A stretch of 64,000 nt of DNA from Chryseolinea serpens (GCF_900129725.1 NZ_FQWQ01000005.1:434001-498000); one strand, 5' to 3'. Shown: positions 43,974 through 52,814, counted from the stretch's first letter. The notes: generated by a model not told the origin, from the sequence alone. Numbers and translations are program-made.

Positions 43974-46745
43974 ATGAGACATTTGTTACCCCCCCTTATT
44001 GTCCTTATGTGCCTGCTTGAGTATCCGGCGTTTTCACAAACGCGACTTATCACCGGCACGATTACCGATCAATCCACAGCCGCGCCCCTCGCGGGAGTTA
44101 GCATTGTTGCAAAAAACAGCAGCGCCGGAACGACCTCCGGTGAAGACGGAAAATTTTCATTGCAAGCACCGTCTTCCACAACCATCCTCGTGTTTTCGTT
44201 CATCGGTTTTGAAACGCAGGAGATCAACATCACGGATTTGTCCACCGTCGATGTTAAACTGGCGCCTACCACCAGTCAACTCGAGGAGATCGTTGTATCG
44301 GTGGGACGCGGTTCGCAACGAACGATCACCGACACGCCCTTGCCGGTGGACAACCTGACGGCGAAAGACCTGACGTCGACGGGGCAATTTACGTTCGACA
44401 AGGCGCTTCAATATAGAGTGCCGTCGTTCAATTCGGTGAACACCCCCGTAAACGACGCCACCACGTTGCTGGACCCTTACGAAATACGCAACCTGGGTCC
44501 GAGCCGCACGCTGGTGCTCATCAATGGCAAGCGTAAAAATCTGAGCTCACTCCTGTATGTGCAATTCGCCCCAGGTCGCGGCGAAACGGGAGCCGATCTT
44601 TCGGGCATCCCCACCGACGCCATCAAACGCGTTGAGATCCTTCGCGACGGTGCATCGGCGCAATATGGTTCCGATGCCATTGCGGGCGTCATGAACGTCA
44701 TCCTGAAAGACAAATTCGAATATGCCACACTCAACGTCAATGGGGGTGTCACGCATAAAGGCGATGGTGGTTCTTATGGGATGTCGTTTAACAGCGGCAA
44801 GAATTTTTCGCGCAACGGATTTATCAACTACACCATTGCGTTTAACCAGGCCAACAACGCGGTCCGTTCGGGCATCATCGATGTGCCGACCGAAATTGCA
44901 ACCTTTGGCGATCCGACCGTACCCATGTCGGACCCAACGAACGCCGCCATTGTGAATTATCTTAAGGTGTACCCCACCGGCAACAACATCAACGGTACGG
45001 GCACCACTTCGGCAGCGAAATTTTTGTACAACCTCGGCATTCCGCTGGGTGAAACCGGCATACTCTACAGCAACGCCGCTTTTGTGTCGAAAAAAGTGAT
45101 CAGTAACGCCAACTTCCGCGTGCCCTATTGGAAGAAAGACTATGGCCTGCTTCATATACCCGACCCCAACGGTGTGGACTACACGAACAGCACCGACCCG
45201 GCAGAGATTGCCCTGTACAAAGGTTACACCGGCTACATGCCAACGTTCGAAGGAGACCTCACCGACTACAACGCCACCCTGGGAATAAAAGACAGCAACA
45301 ACGGATGGACGTACGATATGAGTTTCACGACCGGCGGGAACAGTCAATTGTACACCGTGAACAATACCGTCAATCACACCCTGAAGGAAGCAAGTCCCAC
45401 ATCGTTTAAACCCGGTGGCTATCATTTCAGTCACATCGTAGGGAACATCGACGTGAGCAAAACCTTCGCCGACAAATTCACGGTAGCGCTGGGCGCCGAA
45501 GCCCGGCGTGAAACCTACAAGATCATCGCAGGCGATAAAGCTTCTTATGAAGGCGAGGGCGCCAATTCGTTTCCCGGCATCCGCGAAGAAAACGCGACCA
45601 CCAACAGTCGTTTCAACATGGGCGGCTATGTCGACCTGAGCTGGGACATCACGGACAAATGGCTCGTGGAAGGCGCAGCCCGTGCCGAACGGTACAGCGA
45701 CTTCGGCAATGCCTTCGTGTGGAAGGCGACCACTCGCTATAAATTCCTGGAAGACAAATTGATTTTGCGCGGCTCTGCCTCCACCGGTTTCAGGGCACCG
45801 ACCTTGCACCAGATCTATGCACAATCCACGCAAGCATCATCGGCCAACGGCACGATCGTGTTGTCGGGGTTGTTCAACAACCGCAGCAAGGAAGCGTTTG
45901 CCCTGGGCATACCGTTGCTGAAGCCTGAAAAGTCAAACAACTATACTGCCGGCATCGGCCTCAATCCATTGCCGAACCTGAGCATCACCGTGGATTATTA
46001 CAGCATTACGATCTCCGACCGGATCGTGTACAGCTCGTCCATTACTTCCGACGATCCCAACAGCACACTCGGTCAAATCCTGGAGAAGGGCGGATTGTCG
46101 AGCGTTCAATTTTTTATCAATGGCATCAAGACGCGGACAAACGGGTTGGACTTTGTGGCGAACTACAAAAACATCAGCCTGGGAGCGGGCAGGCTTGGCG
46201 TGAACCTTGCCGGGAACGTGAACTTGACCAATAAAATTATTGGAGAACCCAACAATCCCCCAGCCATCAGCGAAGCCGGGTCAACGATCCTGAGCACGCA
46301 AATACGTTCGTTGCTTACCGAAGGACGCCCGCGCTATAAAGTTATTCTCGGCGGCGACTACAATGTGTCGAAATGGAGCTTTGCACTGAACAACACCTTG
46401 TTCGGCCCCACGAAATTTCAAGACCTCGACAACGGCGGCGCCATCATGGAGCACATCAAACAGGAGTTTTCGCCGGCGGTGGTGACCGACCTGAACATCG
46501 GTTACAACATTACACAGTCGCTGAATTTTTCGTTTACGGTAAACAACATCTTTAACGTACTGCCGAGCTGGAAGCTTGTGGCAAAGGACAGCGAAGGACA
46601 ACAAGTGCTGAACGATGCAGAACAGAAAAACCTGCTGGAAGGATTTCTCTGCTTTAGCGGACGCTACCGGATCCTGGGTTACAATGGTTCACAATTCAGC
46701 CAACTGGGCACCACGTTTATGGCGCAGCTGACCTTTAAGCTATAG
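43974..46745 (+). CDS. TonB-dependent outer-membrane receptor
   Basis: A 923-residue receptor with a signal peptide (residues 1-22, ending PAFSQ), a carboxypeptidase-regulatory-like domain (about 24-108: ITGTITDQSTAAPLAGVSIV, then FSFIGFETQEI), a plug domain (SQLEEIVVSVGRGSQRTITD, then GLPTDAIKRVE-like IEILRDGASAQYGSDAIAGV) and a 22-strand barrel to the C-terminus (TFMAQLTFKL). No SusD partner follows, so this is more like a metal-chelate or vitamin receptor than a SusC glycan transporter. The substrate is unknown. It is monocistronic, with a strong terminator 22 bases after its stop. Confidence 0.93.
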   Translation: MRHLLPPLIVLMCLLEYPAFSQTRLITGTITDQSTAAPLAGVSIVAKNSSAGTTSGEDGKFSLQAPSSTTILVFSFIGFETQEINITDLSTVDVKLAPTTSQLEEIVVSVGRGSQRTITDTPLPVDNLTAKDLTSTGQFTFDKALQYRVPSFNSVNTPVNDATTLLDPYEIRNLGPSRTLVLINGKRKNLSSLLYVQFAPGRGETGADLSGIPTDAIKRVEILRDGASAQYGSDAIAGVMNVILKDKFEYATLNVNGGVTHKGDGGSYGMSFNSGKNFSRNGFINYTIAFNQANNAVRSGIIDVPTEIATFGDPTVPMSDPTNAAIVNYLKVYPTGNNINGTGTTSAAKFLYNLGIPLGETGILYSNAAFVSKKVISNANFRVPYWKKDYGLLHIPDPNGVDYTNSTDPAEIALYKGYTGYMPTFEGDLTDYNATLGIKDSNNGWTYDMSFTTGGNSQLYTVNNTVNHTLKEASPTSFKPGGYHFSHIVGNIDVSKTFADKFTVALGAEARRETYKIIAGDKASYEGEGANSFPGIREENATTNSRFNMGGYVDLSWDITDKWLVEGAARAERYSDFGNAFVWKATTRYKFLEDKLILRGSASTGFRAPTLHQIYAQSTQASSANGTIVLSGLFNNRSKEAFALGIPLLKPEKSNNYTAGIGLNPLPNLSITVDYYSITISDRIVYSSSITSDDPNSTLGQILEKGGLSSVQFFINGIKTRTNGLDFVANYKNISLGAGRLGVNLAGNVNLTNKIIGEPNNPPAISEAGSTILSTQIRSLLTEGRPRYKVILGGDYNVSKWSFALNNTLFGPTKFQDLDNGGAIMEHIKQEFSPAVVTDLNIGYNITQSLNFSFTVNNIFNVLPSWKLVAKDSEGQQVLNDAEQKNLLEGFLCFSGRYRILGYNGSQFSQLGTTFMAQLTFKL

Positions 46746-46766
46746 CCTGTAGAATAAATTAAATAG

Positions 46767-46808
46767 AAACACGCCGCGGTGATCGTAATGATCTGCCGCG
46801 GCGTGTTT
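46767..46808 (+). terminator. Intrinsic terminator after TonB-dependent receptor
   Basis: A 13-bp perfect stem (AAACACGCCGCGG with CCGCGGCGTGTTT) and a following T-run. It ends the receptor gene. Confidence 0.92.
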
Positions 46809-46855
46809 TTGTTTGACAATCCCTCGTGGTGGATCGCCTTGATTGGACAGAAGAA

Positions 46856-47362
46856 TTATTTCACAGCAAAAGCAATCACCGAATTTTCCCACGCCAGCGA
46901 CACCTCACCTTTGGGTGAAACCATATAGGTTAGCTTTTCAGCAAAAGCTTTTGACTTTTTTACCGGCACGCTGATTCGCAGAACATCTTCGTCCTGTTTA
47001 TAGCTGAAGGCACCCCACTTGATGGTCTTGTTAAAAATAACCGTCGCTTCGTTTTCGGTGGGAATAATAAAGAATGCATACTTGCCGGCCGACAGCTTTT
47101 TACCTTCCACCGTGGCATCGGCAGAAAGTGTGAAAGCGGTGGTTTCGTTAGCGCCGGCGCGCCATACCTGGCCATAGGGCACCAATTCTCCCCAAATTTT
47201 TCGACCTTTAACAGAAGGCTGTCCGTAATCGATCGTGATGGTTTTTCCGTTTACGGTAGCGGATGCTTGTGCGGGGGGACTCGGGCGAGCAGCTTTGTCA
47301 TCTTGGGCAAGCAAAGCGAAGGGGACCAACAGGATGCAAAATAGCAATGCGTTTTTTTTCAT
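46856..47362 (-). CDS. DUF2911 exported protein
   Basis: A 168-residue exported protein with a signal peptide (KNALLFCILLVPFALLAQ). The core VNGKTITIDYGQPSVKGRKI, then LVPYGQVWRAGANETTAFTL and LSAGKYAFFIIPTENEATVI, matches DUF2911 proteins, which are common in Bacteroidota. The fold is a small beta-sandwich and the role is unknown. It is a leftward single gene convergent with the receptor. Confidence 0.92.
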   Translation of the reverse strand: MKKNALLFCILLVPFALLAQDDKAARPSPPAQASATVNGKTITIDYGQPSVKGRKIWGELVPYGQVWRAGANETTAFTLSADATVEGKKLSAGKYAFFIIPTENEATVIFNKTIKWGAFSYKQDEDVLRISVPVKKSKAFAEKLTYMVSPKGEVSLAWENSVIAFAVK

Positions 47363-47420
47363 AATGGTTTAATGTTTCGTTGAAATGGTTAAAGCGTTTG
47401 ATGGCCAGATACGCATGCAG

Positions 47421-47461
47421 GGTGTTCAAGTTCTGTTCAAGTCTGTTCAAGCGTGTTCAAT
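47421..47461. repeat. Phased GTTCAAG repeats upstream of an unknown gene
   Basis: Four copies of GTTCAA at spacings of 11, 10 and 10 bases, each about one helical turn, on the same strand, ending about 20 bases before the rightward gene. Three of the four read GTTCAAG. This looks like an array for a DNA-binding protein that contacts one face of the helix. Confidence 0.7.
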
Positions 47462-47482
47462 AATTTAGTACTCTGATAATCA

Positions 47483-48730
47483 ATGGATAACGAAAAGCAG
47501 CATCTCGACAAGTGCAGGCAACAAATTGAAGAAAAAGTTGGCTGGGGCCCCGGTGCGGAATGGCAAAACCAGGACTTCGAGGCGCTGAGTGCGCGGATCT
47601 ATAAAGAAACGAAGGTCTCGCTGAGCGTCAGCACGCTTAAAAGATTATGGGGAAAGATCCGCTATGAGGGCACACCCAACATGGGCACGCTGAATGCGTT
47701 GGCCCAGTTTGTCGGTTACGAAAACTGGCGGGCGTTTACCGTGAATGGCTTTGGCCCGCCGTCAAACGGTGCGACAACGAAAAACGGGGTGGCCACAAAA
47801 GAGAAGACGACGTCCACCCGTTCGAATATCCCGAAGGCCGCCGGAATAATTATTGCCGTGGGCATCGCGGCCAGCATGTTTTGGTGGATCTCAAGCCGGC
47901 CCAAGACGTTGAAGTATGACCACATTGTTTTCAGCAGCCAGCCCGTGACCAACACCGTGCCCAACACGGTGATCTTTAACTACAACGCCAAAGATTCCAA
48001 CGCCGATTCGGTTTTCATCCAACAAAGTTGGGATCCCCAGCGCAGGTTTAGGGTGGATAAGAACCTGACCGAATATACCAGCACTTATTATTTGCCAGGC
48101 TACTACAGCGCCAAACTTGTTTTGAATGCCACCGTCGTGGCAGCGCACGACGTCTTCATCGAATCCAACGGCTGGCTGGCCACCATCGACCGGGAGCCCA
48201 TTCCCCTATACATGAGTGAAGACAAAATTTTGCACGACGGTATTTTGCAGGTGAACGATGATTTTTTTACCCAGCAGAAAATCGATCTCGAAAAGGAAGG
48301 GCTGTGGACAAGTTTCTTTCGCGTGATGAAAAATGAGGTTGTTTCAGACACGGCCTTTCAAATGGATGTGACGTTAAAGAACACGTTTGGAAAGGGCGCC
48401 TTGGTGTGTCAGAAAACCCAGATCGTGTTGATGGGAAACACGGGGGCCATTCTCATTCCGCTCAGCATAAAAGGCTGTGTGGGTGAATTATTTTTACAGA
48501 CGGATGAATCGCACGACGGCAAGACCAACGACCTGTCGGCCTTCGGCGTTGACTTTTTAGATTGGGTGACGGTGCAATGCCGTGTGAAAGACAAAAAAAT
48601 CTCCATCCGGGTAAACGATGTCCCGGCCTTTGAAGGTGACTATAAAAATGGGATCGGGCATGTGGTAGGCACCCGGATTATGTTTGCTGGCACCGGTGCG
48701 GTGAAGGATTTTGCTATGAAGAAAATTTGA
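47483..48730 (+). CDS. Membrane-anchored protein with HTH-like N-terminus and lectin-like C-terminus
   Basis: A 415-residue protein of unknown function. The N-terminal 85 residues (WGPGAEWQNQDFEALSARIY, then LSVSTLKRLWGKIRYEGTPN and LAQFVGYENWRAF) look like a DNA-binding-type helical domain seen at the start of Bacteroidota proteins. A single membrane segment follows (about 116-133, AAGIIIAVGIAASMFWWI). The rest is predicted outside: a PKD-like piece (IVFSSQPVTNTVPNTVIFNY) and a concanavalin-like sandwich (FFRVMKNEVVSDTAFQMDVT). The layout resembles a transmembrane regulator that senses a ligand outside and binds DNA inside. Phased repeats lie directly upstream, possibly its own operator. Confidence 0.85.
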   Translation: MDNEKQHLDKCRQQIEEKVGWGPGAEWQNQDFEALSARIYKETKVSLSVSTLKRLWGKIRYEGTPNMGTLNALAQFVGYENWRAFTVNGFGPPSNGATTKNGVATKEKTTSTRSNIPKAAGIIIAVGIAASMFWWISSRPKTLKYDHIVFSSQPVTNTVPNTVIFNYNAKDSNADSVFIQQSWDPQRRFRVDKNLTEYTSTYYLPGYYSAKLVLNATVVAAHDVFIESNGWLATIDREPIPLYMSEDKILHDGILQVNDDFFTQQKIDLEKEGLWTSFFRVMKNEVVSDTAFQMDVTLKNTFGKGALVCQKTQIVLMGNTGAILIPLSIKGCVGELFLQTDESHDGKTNDLSAFGVDFLDWVTVQCRVKDKKISIRVNDVPAFEGDYKNGIGHVVGTRIMFAGTGAVKDFAMKKI

Positions 48731-48858
48731 GACACTTGCATCAAAAGCGCAAGCAATACTTACAGCGTATAGGCCATAACAAGTATCGCACGCAAAGCCG
48801 CGTTCGACCAAATCTCACGAGATCAATTTCAAAAAAGTTAAAAAATATTTCCTGAGGC

Positions 48859-48886
48859 CTGTCGAATCCTGAAAACCCGATCGTCA
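48859..48886 (+). promoter_or_regulatory. ECF42-type promoter P1
   Basis: TGTCGAAT, a 14-base spacer, then CGTCAT. It matches 50017-50044 at 24 of 28 positions. ECF42 sigma factors are known to use a TGTCGA -35 motif. The reductase gene starts 31 bases downstream. Confidence 0.75.
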
Positions 48887-48916
48887 TTGGTTTGTAAACA
48901 ATAAAATTTCAAACCA

Positions 48917-49483
48917 ATGGGAAAAATTATCAGTTTTATCAACACGACTCCGGATGGGTTTGCGGATAGTCAATATGTGACTCCGGACGCTGAATACTTT
49001 GAATTTGTTCATGATATCCTGACCGAGGTGCAAACCGTCGCCTATGGACGCAACACGTTTGAGTTGTTCCAGCAGCTCTGGCCGGTAAGACTCGAAAGTG
49101 ATGCCACGCCCTATTGGCAGATGAAAATGGCGCATGCCCTCACCGACATCCCCAAACAGGTGTATTCATCGGCACTAAGCACCACCACCTGGAAGAATTC
49201 GACGATCGTCAGGGACCTCGATGTTAAAGCGATCCGTCGATTCAAACAGGCGGATCAAAAAGGTTTGCTGACTTTTGGTAGCCTGGCATTGGTAGCGGCC
49301 CTCACCCAAAACCAGTTAGTGGACGACTATTATTTCTGCATCCAATCGCTCATCGGCGGCGGCGGCAGCACCCGCCTGTTCAGCAAGACCGCATTGAATG
49401 CGCCCCAGCCTTTGAAATTAAAATCGACGAAGGTCCTGCAGTCGGGCGTGGTCATTGTGCATTATCAACGCGCCGATCAATAA
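48917..49483 (+). CDS. Dihydrofolate-reductase-like (RibD C-terminal) protein
   Basis: A 188-residue protein of the RibD C-terminal/dihydrofolate reductase superfamily (start MGKIISFINTTPDGFADSQY, then TVAYGRNTFELFQQLW and GLLTFGSLALVAALTQNQLV, VDDYYFCIQSLIGGGG). Such proteins, often called YyaP/YwjB-like, may reduce a nucleotide-like substrate with NADPH; many lack an assigned reaction. It lies 39 bases before an NTF2-like gene and after an ECF42-type promoter, so it belongs to the sigma-factor regulon. Confidence 0.9.
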   Translation: MGKIISFINTTPDGFADSQYVTPDAEYFEFVHDILTEVQTVAYGRNTFELFQQLWPVRLESDATPYWQMKMAHALTDIPKQVYSSALSTTTWKNSTIVRDLDVKAIRRFKQADQKGLLTFGSLALVAALTQNQLVDDYYFCIQSLIGGGGSTRLFSKTALNAPQPLKLKSTKVLQSGVVIVHYQRADQ

Positions 49484-49522
49484 GCGCCAGCAATTTCAAT
49501 TTAACACCTAATCATATCTGCT

Positions 49523-49987
49523 ATGAAAAAAATAGTTTTTCAAATCGTCCTGATGTCCTTTATAGTTTTTAATGGCCAGGCGCAACAACCAAAAAATTCC
49601 AATTTAGAAGAAGCAAAAAAGGCGATCGCCGCGAGCAACGCGATTTATTTCCAGGCCTTTGCCAAAGGCGACTCGTCACTGTTCATCGACCGCTATGCAA
49701 AGGACTGCTGGATCATGCGGCCCAATACCCCGGCGCTTTGTGGGGTCGACGCAGCCCTTGAGTTTTTTAAGATCGGTTATCAAAAGTTTGGCGTCCGGGA
49801 TGGCAAGTTTATCACGATCGATGTATTTGGGGATGGAGTGGAATATGTCACGGAAGTAGGCTTCTTTCAATTATTGGATGCCGGCAACAAGGTGGTCGAC
49901 AATGGCAAATCCCTGGTACTGTGGAAGAAGAACCCCGACGGCTGGAAAATGTTCCGGCATTCGTTTAGCAGCGACCGGCGCAAATAG
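49523..49987 (+). CDS. Exported NTF2-like (DUF4440) protein
   Basis: A 154-residue exported protein with a signal peptide (KIVFQIVLMSFIVFNGQAQ) and an NTF2-like domain: AIAASNAIYFQAFAKGDSSL, DRYAKDCWIMRPNTPALCGV, and the end VLWKKNPDGWKMFRHSFSSD, as in DUF4440/ketosteroid-isomerase-like proteins. It follows the reductase gene by 39 bases and shares its promoter. Its role in the sigma regulon is unknown; a small-molecule-binding function fits the fold. Confidence 0.9.
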   Translation: MKKIVFQIVLMSFIVFNGQAQQPKNSNLEEAKKAIAASNAIYFQAFAKGDSSLFIDRYAKDCWIMRPNTPALCGVDAALEFFKIGYQKFGVRDGKFITIDVFGDGVEYVTEVGFFQLLDAGNKVVDNGKSLVLWKKNPDGWKMFRHSFSSDRRK

Positions 49988-50016
49988 AGGGCGCCAAAAA
50001 AATATTTTTAAAAGTT

Positions 50017-50044
50017 TGTCGAATGCGGAAGATCCGATCGTCAT
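50017..50044 (+). promoter_or_regulatory. ECF42-type promoter P2
   Basis: TGTCGAAT, 14 bases, CGTCAT: the same elements and spacing as P1, ahead of the YCII-YCII-sigma genes. This would make the sigma factor autoregulated. Confidence 0.75.
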
Positions 50045-50137
50045 GTATTTGTAGCACCGGAAAATTTCGGGACCCATGAGGAATTAACGGCGGGCATGTC
50101 CGCAACAACCTATAAAACAATTAATAGCAAACGCATT

Positions 50138-50479
50138 ATGGAAAAATTTATGCTCTTTTTCAGAGGTAGCGATGTCTACCAACCCGGCCAGTCGCCCGAG
50201 ACTTTGCAGAACCTTAAAGAAAAAATGATCCATTGGTTGACCGACCTTTCTGAGCAAGGGACGCACGTAGCCAGCGAACCATTGGAAACTACCGGCAAAC
50301 AGGTTTTTGGTTCGGGGAAAACGGTGATGGATGGCCCTTTTGGAAAATCGAGAGAGATTGTTGGGGGTTGTACGATCGTGCAGGCCAAAGATCTGGATGC
50401 GGCCATTGAAATTGCAAAAGGCTGTCCTATTTTAGAATCGAATGCAAACATTGAAGTGCGCCCTATCCAGGGCATGTAG
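50138..50479 (+). CDS. YCII/DGPF-domain protein 1
   Basis: A 113-residue protein of the YciI-like (YCII, DGPF) family. The ATG at 50138 gives MEKFMLFFRGSDVYQPGQSP, the usual family start; an ATG at 50096 would add 14 odd residues. The signature DGPF occurs in VMDGPFGKSREIVGG, and the end CPILESNANIEVRPI is also typical. These small dimeric proteins are regularly encoded next to ECF42 sigma factors, where their role is still unclear. It leads an operon with a second copy and the sigma gene. Confidence 0.92.
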   Translation: MEKFMLFFRGSDVYQPGQSPETLQNLKEKMIHWLTDLSEQGTHVASEPLETTGKQVFGSGKTVMDGPFGKSREIVGGCTIVQAKDLDAAIEIAKGCPILESNANIEVRPIQGM

Positions 50480-50510
50480 ACTTAGTTTTTAACCATTAAA
50501 TTTTAATACA

Positions 50511-50852
50511 ATGAAAGATTTCCTTTTAGTATTTAGGACCGACTACAACACGATGCCGAAAGCTTCACCCGAAGAAATGCAAGCTTCCACGAAACGTTGG
50601 ATGGACTGGATCGGGGGCATTGCCGCGCAAAACAAATTGGTCGACCGTGGAAACCGGTTGGTCCCGGCGGGCCAGGTTCTGAAACCCGACAATGTCATTG
50701 CCGATGGACCGTACACGGAAATAAAAGAATCCATCGTAGGCTACAGTCTTGTCAAAGCGGATTCCATTCAGGAAGCAACGGAGCTGGCAAAAGGATGCCC
50801 GATTTTAAGAATCGGTGGAAATGTAGAGATCAGAGAGATCAGCGTGCTCTGA
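50511..50852 (+). CDS. YCII/DGPF-domain protein 2
   Basis: A 113-residue YCII-family paralogue of the preceding gene, 31 bases downstream. Start MKDFLLVFRTDYNTMPKASP; signature in the variant form DGPY (VIADGPYTEIKESIVGYSLV); end CPILRIGGNVEIREISVL. It lies just before the sigma-factor gene, from which it is separated by a terminator-like hairpin. Confidence 0.92.
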   Translation: MKDFLLVFRTDYNTMPKASPEEMQASTKRWMDWIGGIAAQNKLVDRGNRLVPAGQVLKPDNVIADGPYTEIKESIVGYSLVKADSIQEATELAKGCPILRIGGNVEIREISVL

Positions 50853-50871
50853 TCATCATTTGGAAAATCAT

Positions 50872-50910
50872 AAATGCCTTTGTACTTTTTACGAAGGCAT
50901 TTATTTTTTT
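50872..50910 (+). terminator. Terminator-like hairpin abutting the sigma-factor start codon
   Basis: AAATGCCTTTGT (50872-50883) pairs with ACGAAGGCATTT (50891-50902; one G-T pair) across a 7-base loop, followed by A and seven T (50903-50910), and then directly by the sigma ATG at 50911. It has all parts of an intrinsic terminator, placed between the YCII genes and the sigma gene, so it could limit sigma expression within the operon or sequester its translation start. Confidence 0.8.
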
Positions 50911-52176
50911 ATGGATCAGGCAGAACTCATACCGCATCTGTTTCGGACCGAATACAGAAAGATCGTTTCTGTTCTCTGCCGGTTATTTGGTATTGAGCAT
51001 ATCGAGATCGCCGAAGACATTGTGAGCGACACATTCCTCATCGCTTCCGAATTGTGGGGCTTAAAGGGATTGCCCGAGAACCCAACGGCGTGGCTCTACA
51101 CGGTTGCAAAAAATAAGACCAAAGACTATTTGAAACGCAACACACTTTTTGCGGAGAACATTTCGAAGGGAATAAAATACAGCACCGCGACTTCGGAAGA
51201 ACTGGAACTCGATCTGTCGGTCAAAAATATCAACGACAGCCAGTTGGCCATGATCTTTGTCGTTTGTCATCCCTGCAATCCAGCCGAAGCGCAAATCGGG
51301 CTGGCATTGAATCTTCTTTGCGGGTTTGGGGTGGACGAAATTGCCAGCGCCTTTCTGACAAACAAAAAAGTTATCTACAAGCGATTGCAACGCGCTAAAG
51401 AAAAACTCAGGACAGAGAAAATTGAAATAGAGCAACCTACTTTAGCCGACATCGACGACCGGTTGTCTGTCGTTTTAATGACGTTGTATTTACTTTTTAA
51501 CGAAGGCTATTACTCCTCTAACCACGACGTCACCTTGCGGAAGGACCTTTGTTTTGAGGCGATGAGGCTCACGTACCTGCTGGTGGAGAATGAACAAACG
51601 AACAAATCCCCCGCCAATGCCTTGCTTTCCTTAATGTGTTTCCAATCGTCAAGATTTGATTCACGGCACGATCAGAACGGAGAAATTGTTTTATATCAAG
51701 ACCAGGACACAGACCTGTGGAATCGCGAGCTCATTGCCAAGGGGGAATATTTTTTGAATCGCGCTTCGGAAGGCACGAAGATCTCCAAATATCACCTGGA
51801 GGCCGCCATTGCCTGCTGGCACACGGTAAAGACGGATACAACTGAAAAATGGGAAAATGTCCTGCAACTCTATAATCAACTCCTGCTGATTGAGTATTCG
51901 CCGATCGCAGCATTGAACAGGACCTATGCGCTGGCCAAAGTGAACGGGAAAAGGGAAGCCATAATCGAGGCCGAAAAGATCAACCTGGCCGACAATCATT
52001 TATATCATTCCCTTCTGGGAGAACTTTATACCGATGTGGACAACGAAAAGGCAATATCCCATTTCCAAAATGCGTTTACCCTAGCAAAGTCAACCGCCGA
52101 CAAGACGATTATTGCTAACAGGATACTGAAATGCACACAAAAAACAGGAGCTGACATGGGAAAACCGTTGGAATAA
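50911..52176 (+). CDS. ECF42-type sigma factor with C-terminal TPR extension
   Basis: A 421-residue extracytoplasmic-function sigma factor with a long C-terminal extension. Region 2 is visible in ELIPHLFRTEYRKIVSVLCR and AEDIVSDTFLIASELW, region 4 in NLLCGFGVDEIASAFLTNKK with VIYKRLQRAKEKL. Residues about 175-421 are TPR-like (FEAMRLTYLLVENEQTNKSP, YHLEAAIACWHTVKTDT, LYNQLLLIEYSPIAALNRTY). The extension, the adjacent DGPF proteins and the TGTCGA promoters mark the ECF42 group, which has no anti-sigma factor; the TPR part is thought to control activity. The ATG at 50911 fits the family start; an upstream extension is possible but would include the terminator stem. Confidence 0.93.
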   Translation: MDQAELIPHLFRTEYRKIVSVLCRLFGIEHIEIAEDIVSDTFLIASELWGLKGLPENPTAWLYTVAKNKTKDYLKRNTLFAENISKGIKYSTATSEELELDLSVKNINDSQLAMIFVVCHPCNPAEAQIGLALNLLCGFGVDEIASAFLTNKKVIYKRLQRAKEKLRTEKIEIEQPTLADIDDRLSVVLMTLYLLFNEGYYSSNHDVTLRKDLCFEAMRLTYLLVENEQTNKSPANALLSLMCFQSSRFDSRHDQNGEIVLYQDQDTDLWNRELIAKGEYFLNRASEGTKISKYHLEAAIACWHTVKTDTTEKWENVLQLYNQLLLIEYSPIAALNRTYALAKVNGKREAIIEAEKINLADNHLYHSLLGELYTDVDNEKAISHFQNAFTLAKSTADKTIIANRILKCTQKTGADMGKPLE

Positions 52177-52199
52177 TTGAAATAGAACTTCACTAAATA

Positions 52200-52755
52200 A
52201 TGAAAACAATCCAATTATTACTACATGCCTTTCTGTTAAGCATCTACTCCTACGCTCAAACAGCAGACTCAGCAGTGGTCATCAATTCCAGGTCCCACGT
52301 CTTTGGAACTCCATCGACTACGACGTCGTTGAACGCCTCACATTCATCCGGTTGGTGGCAAATCGTCGGCAGGGAAAATGTTTCTTTCAAAACCAGCAAG
52401 ATTCAATTGTCTTCCATCGAAAATATGATCCTGGATTTAGAATCAGAAGAATGTGGCGCGTTGAGAAACCGGGACACCCTGACGCTAATTAAAATTTGGG
52501 CGAGGGACTTCACGCGAGATGGAAAGCAAAATAAAGTTGTCGAAAGTAAGGATGGCCTTCCAAACTACTTGTCTGCACAGAATGGCAGAGTCCATTACCG
52601 AAATAGATAGCAATACCGTTTACACATCAGGGTATGAGGTGTTCCGCGAAATCAAAGGAACTGAAAAAATTGAAGCGGAACGTACAAGAAAATATTTTCA
52701 TATCTGGACCAGGAGGCATGGACTATGGAAATTAACGACAAAGAGATTTGACTGA
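52200..52755 (+). pseudogene. Frameshifted exported NTF2-like gene
   Basis: The frame opens with a signal peptide (QLLLHAFLLSIYSYAQ) and runs to a TAG at 52608, while the conserved remainder of an NTF2/SnoaL-like domain continues in the +1 frame to a stop at 52753 (AESITEIDSNTVYTSGYEVF, then KYFHIWTRRHGLWKLTTKRF). Joined at CAG-A-ATG near 52584, the two parts give one protein of about 184 residues with the usual family length and end. A single extra base, probably an A, explains this. Either it is a recent inactivating mutation or a sequencing error. It would be the last gene of the sigma operon. Confidence 0.75.
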
Positions 52756-52814
52756 TGTAGACACCTCCCTCAATTCCCCTTCGCGCCCCAATCATCATCT
52801 TGTAAAAAGCAAAA

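Noticed and set aside
44547-45833. A 428-residue antisense frame inside the TonB-dependent receptor gene
   Set aside because: The sense strand encodes clear plug and barrel motifs; the antisense frame is a by-product of codon bias.
52570-52610. Programmed +1 frameshift in the NTF2-like gene
   Set aside because: There is no slippery run or stimulatory structure that I can see; a simple mutation or sequencing error is more likely.
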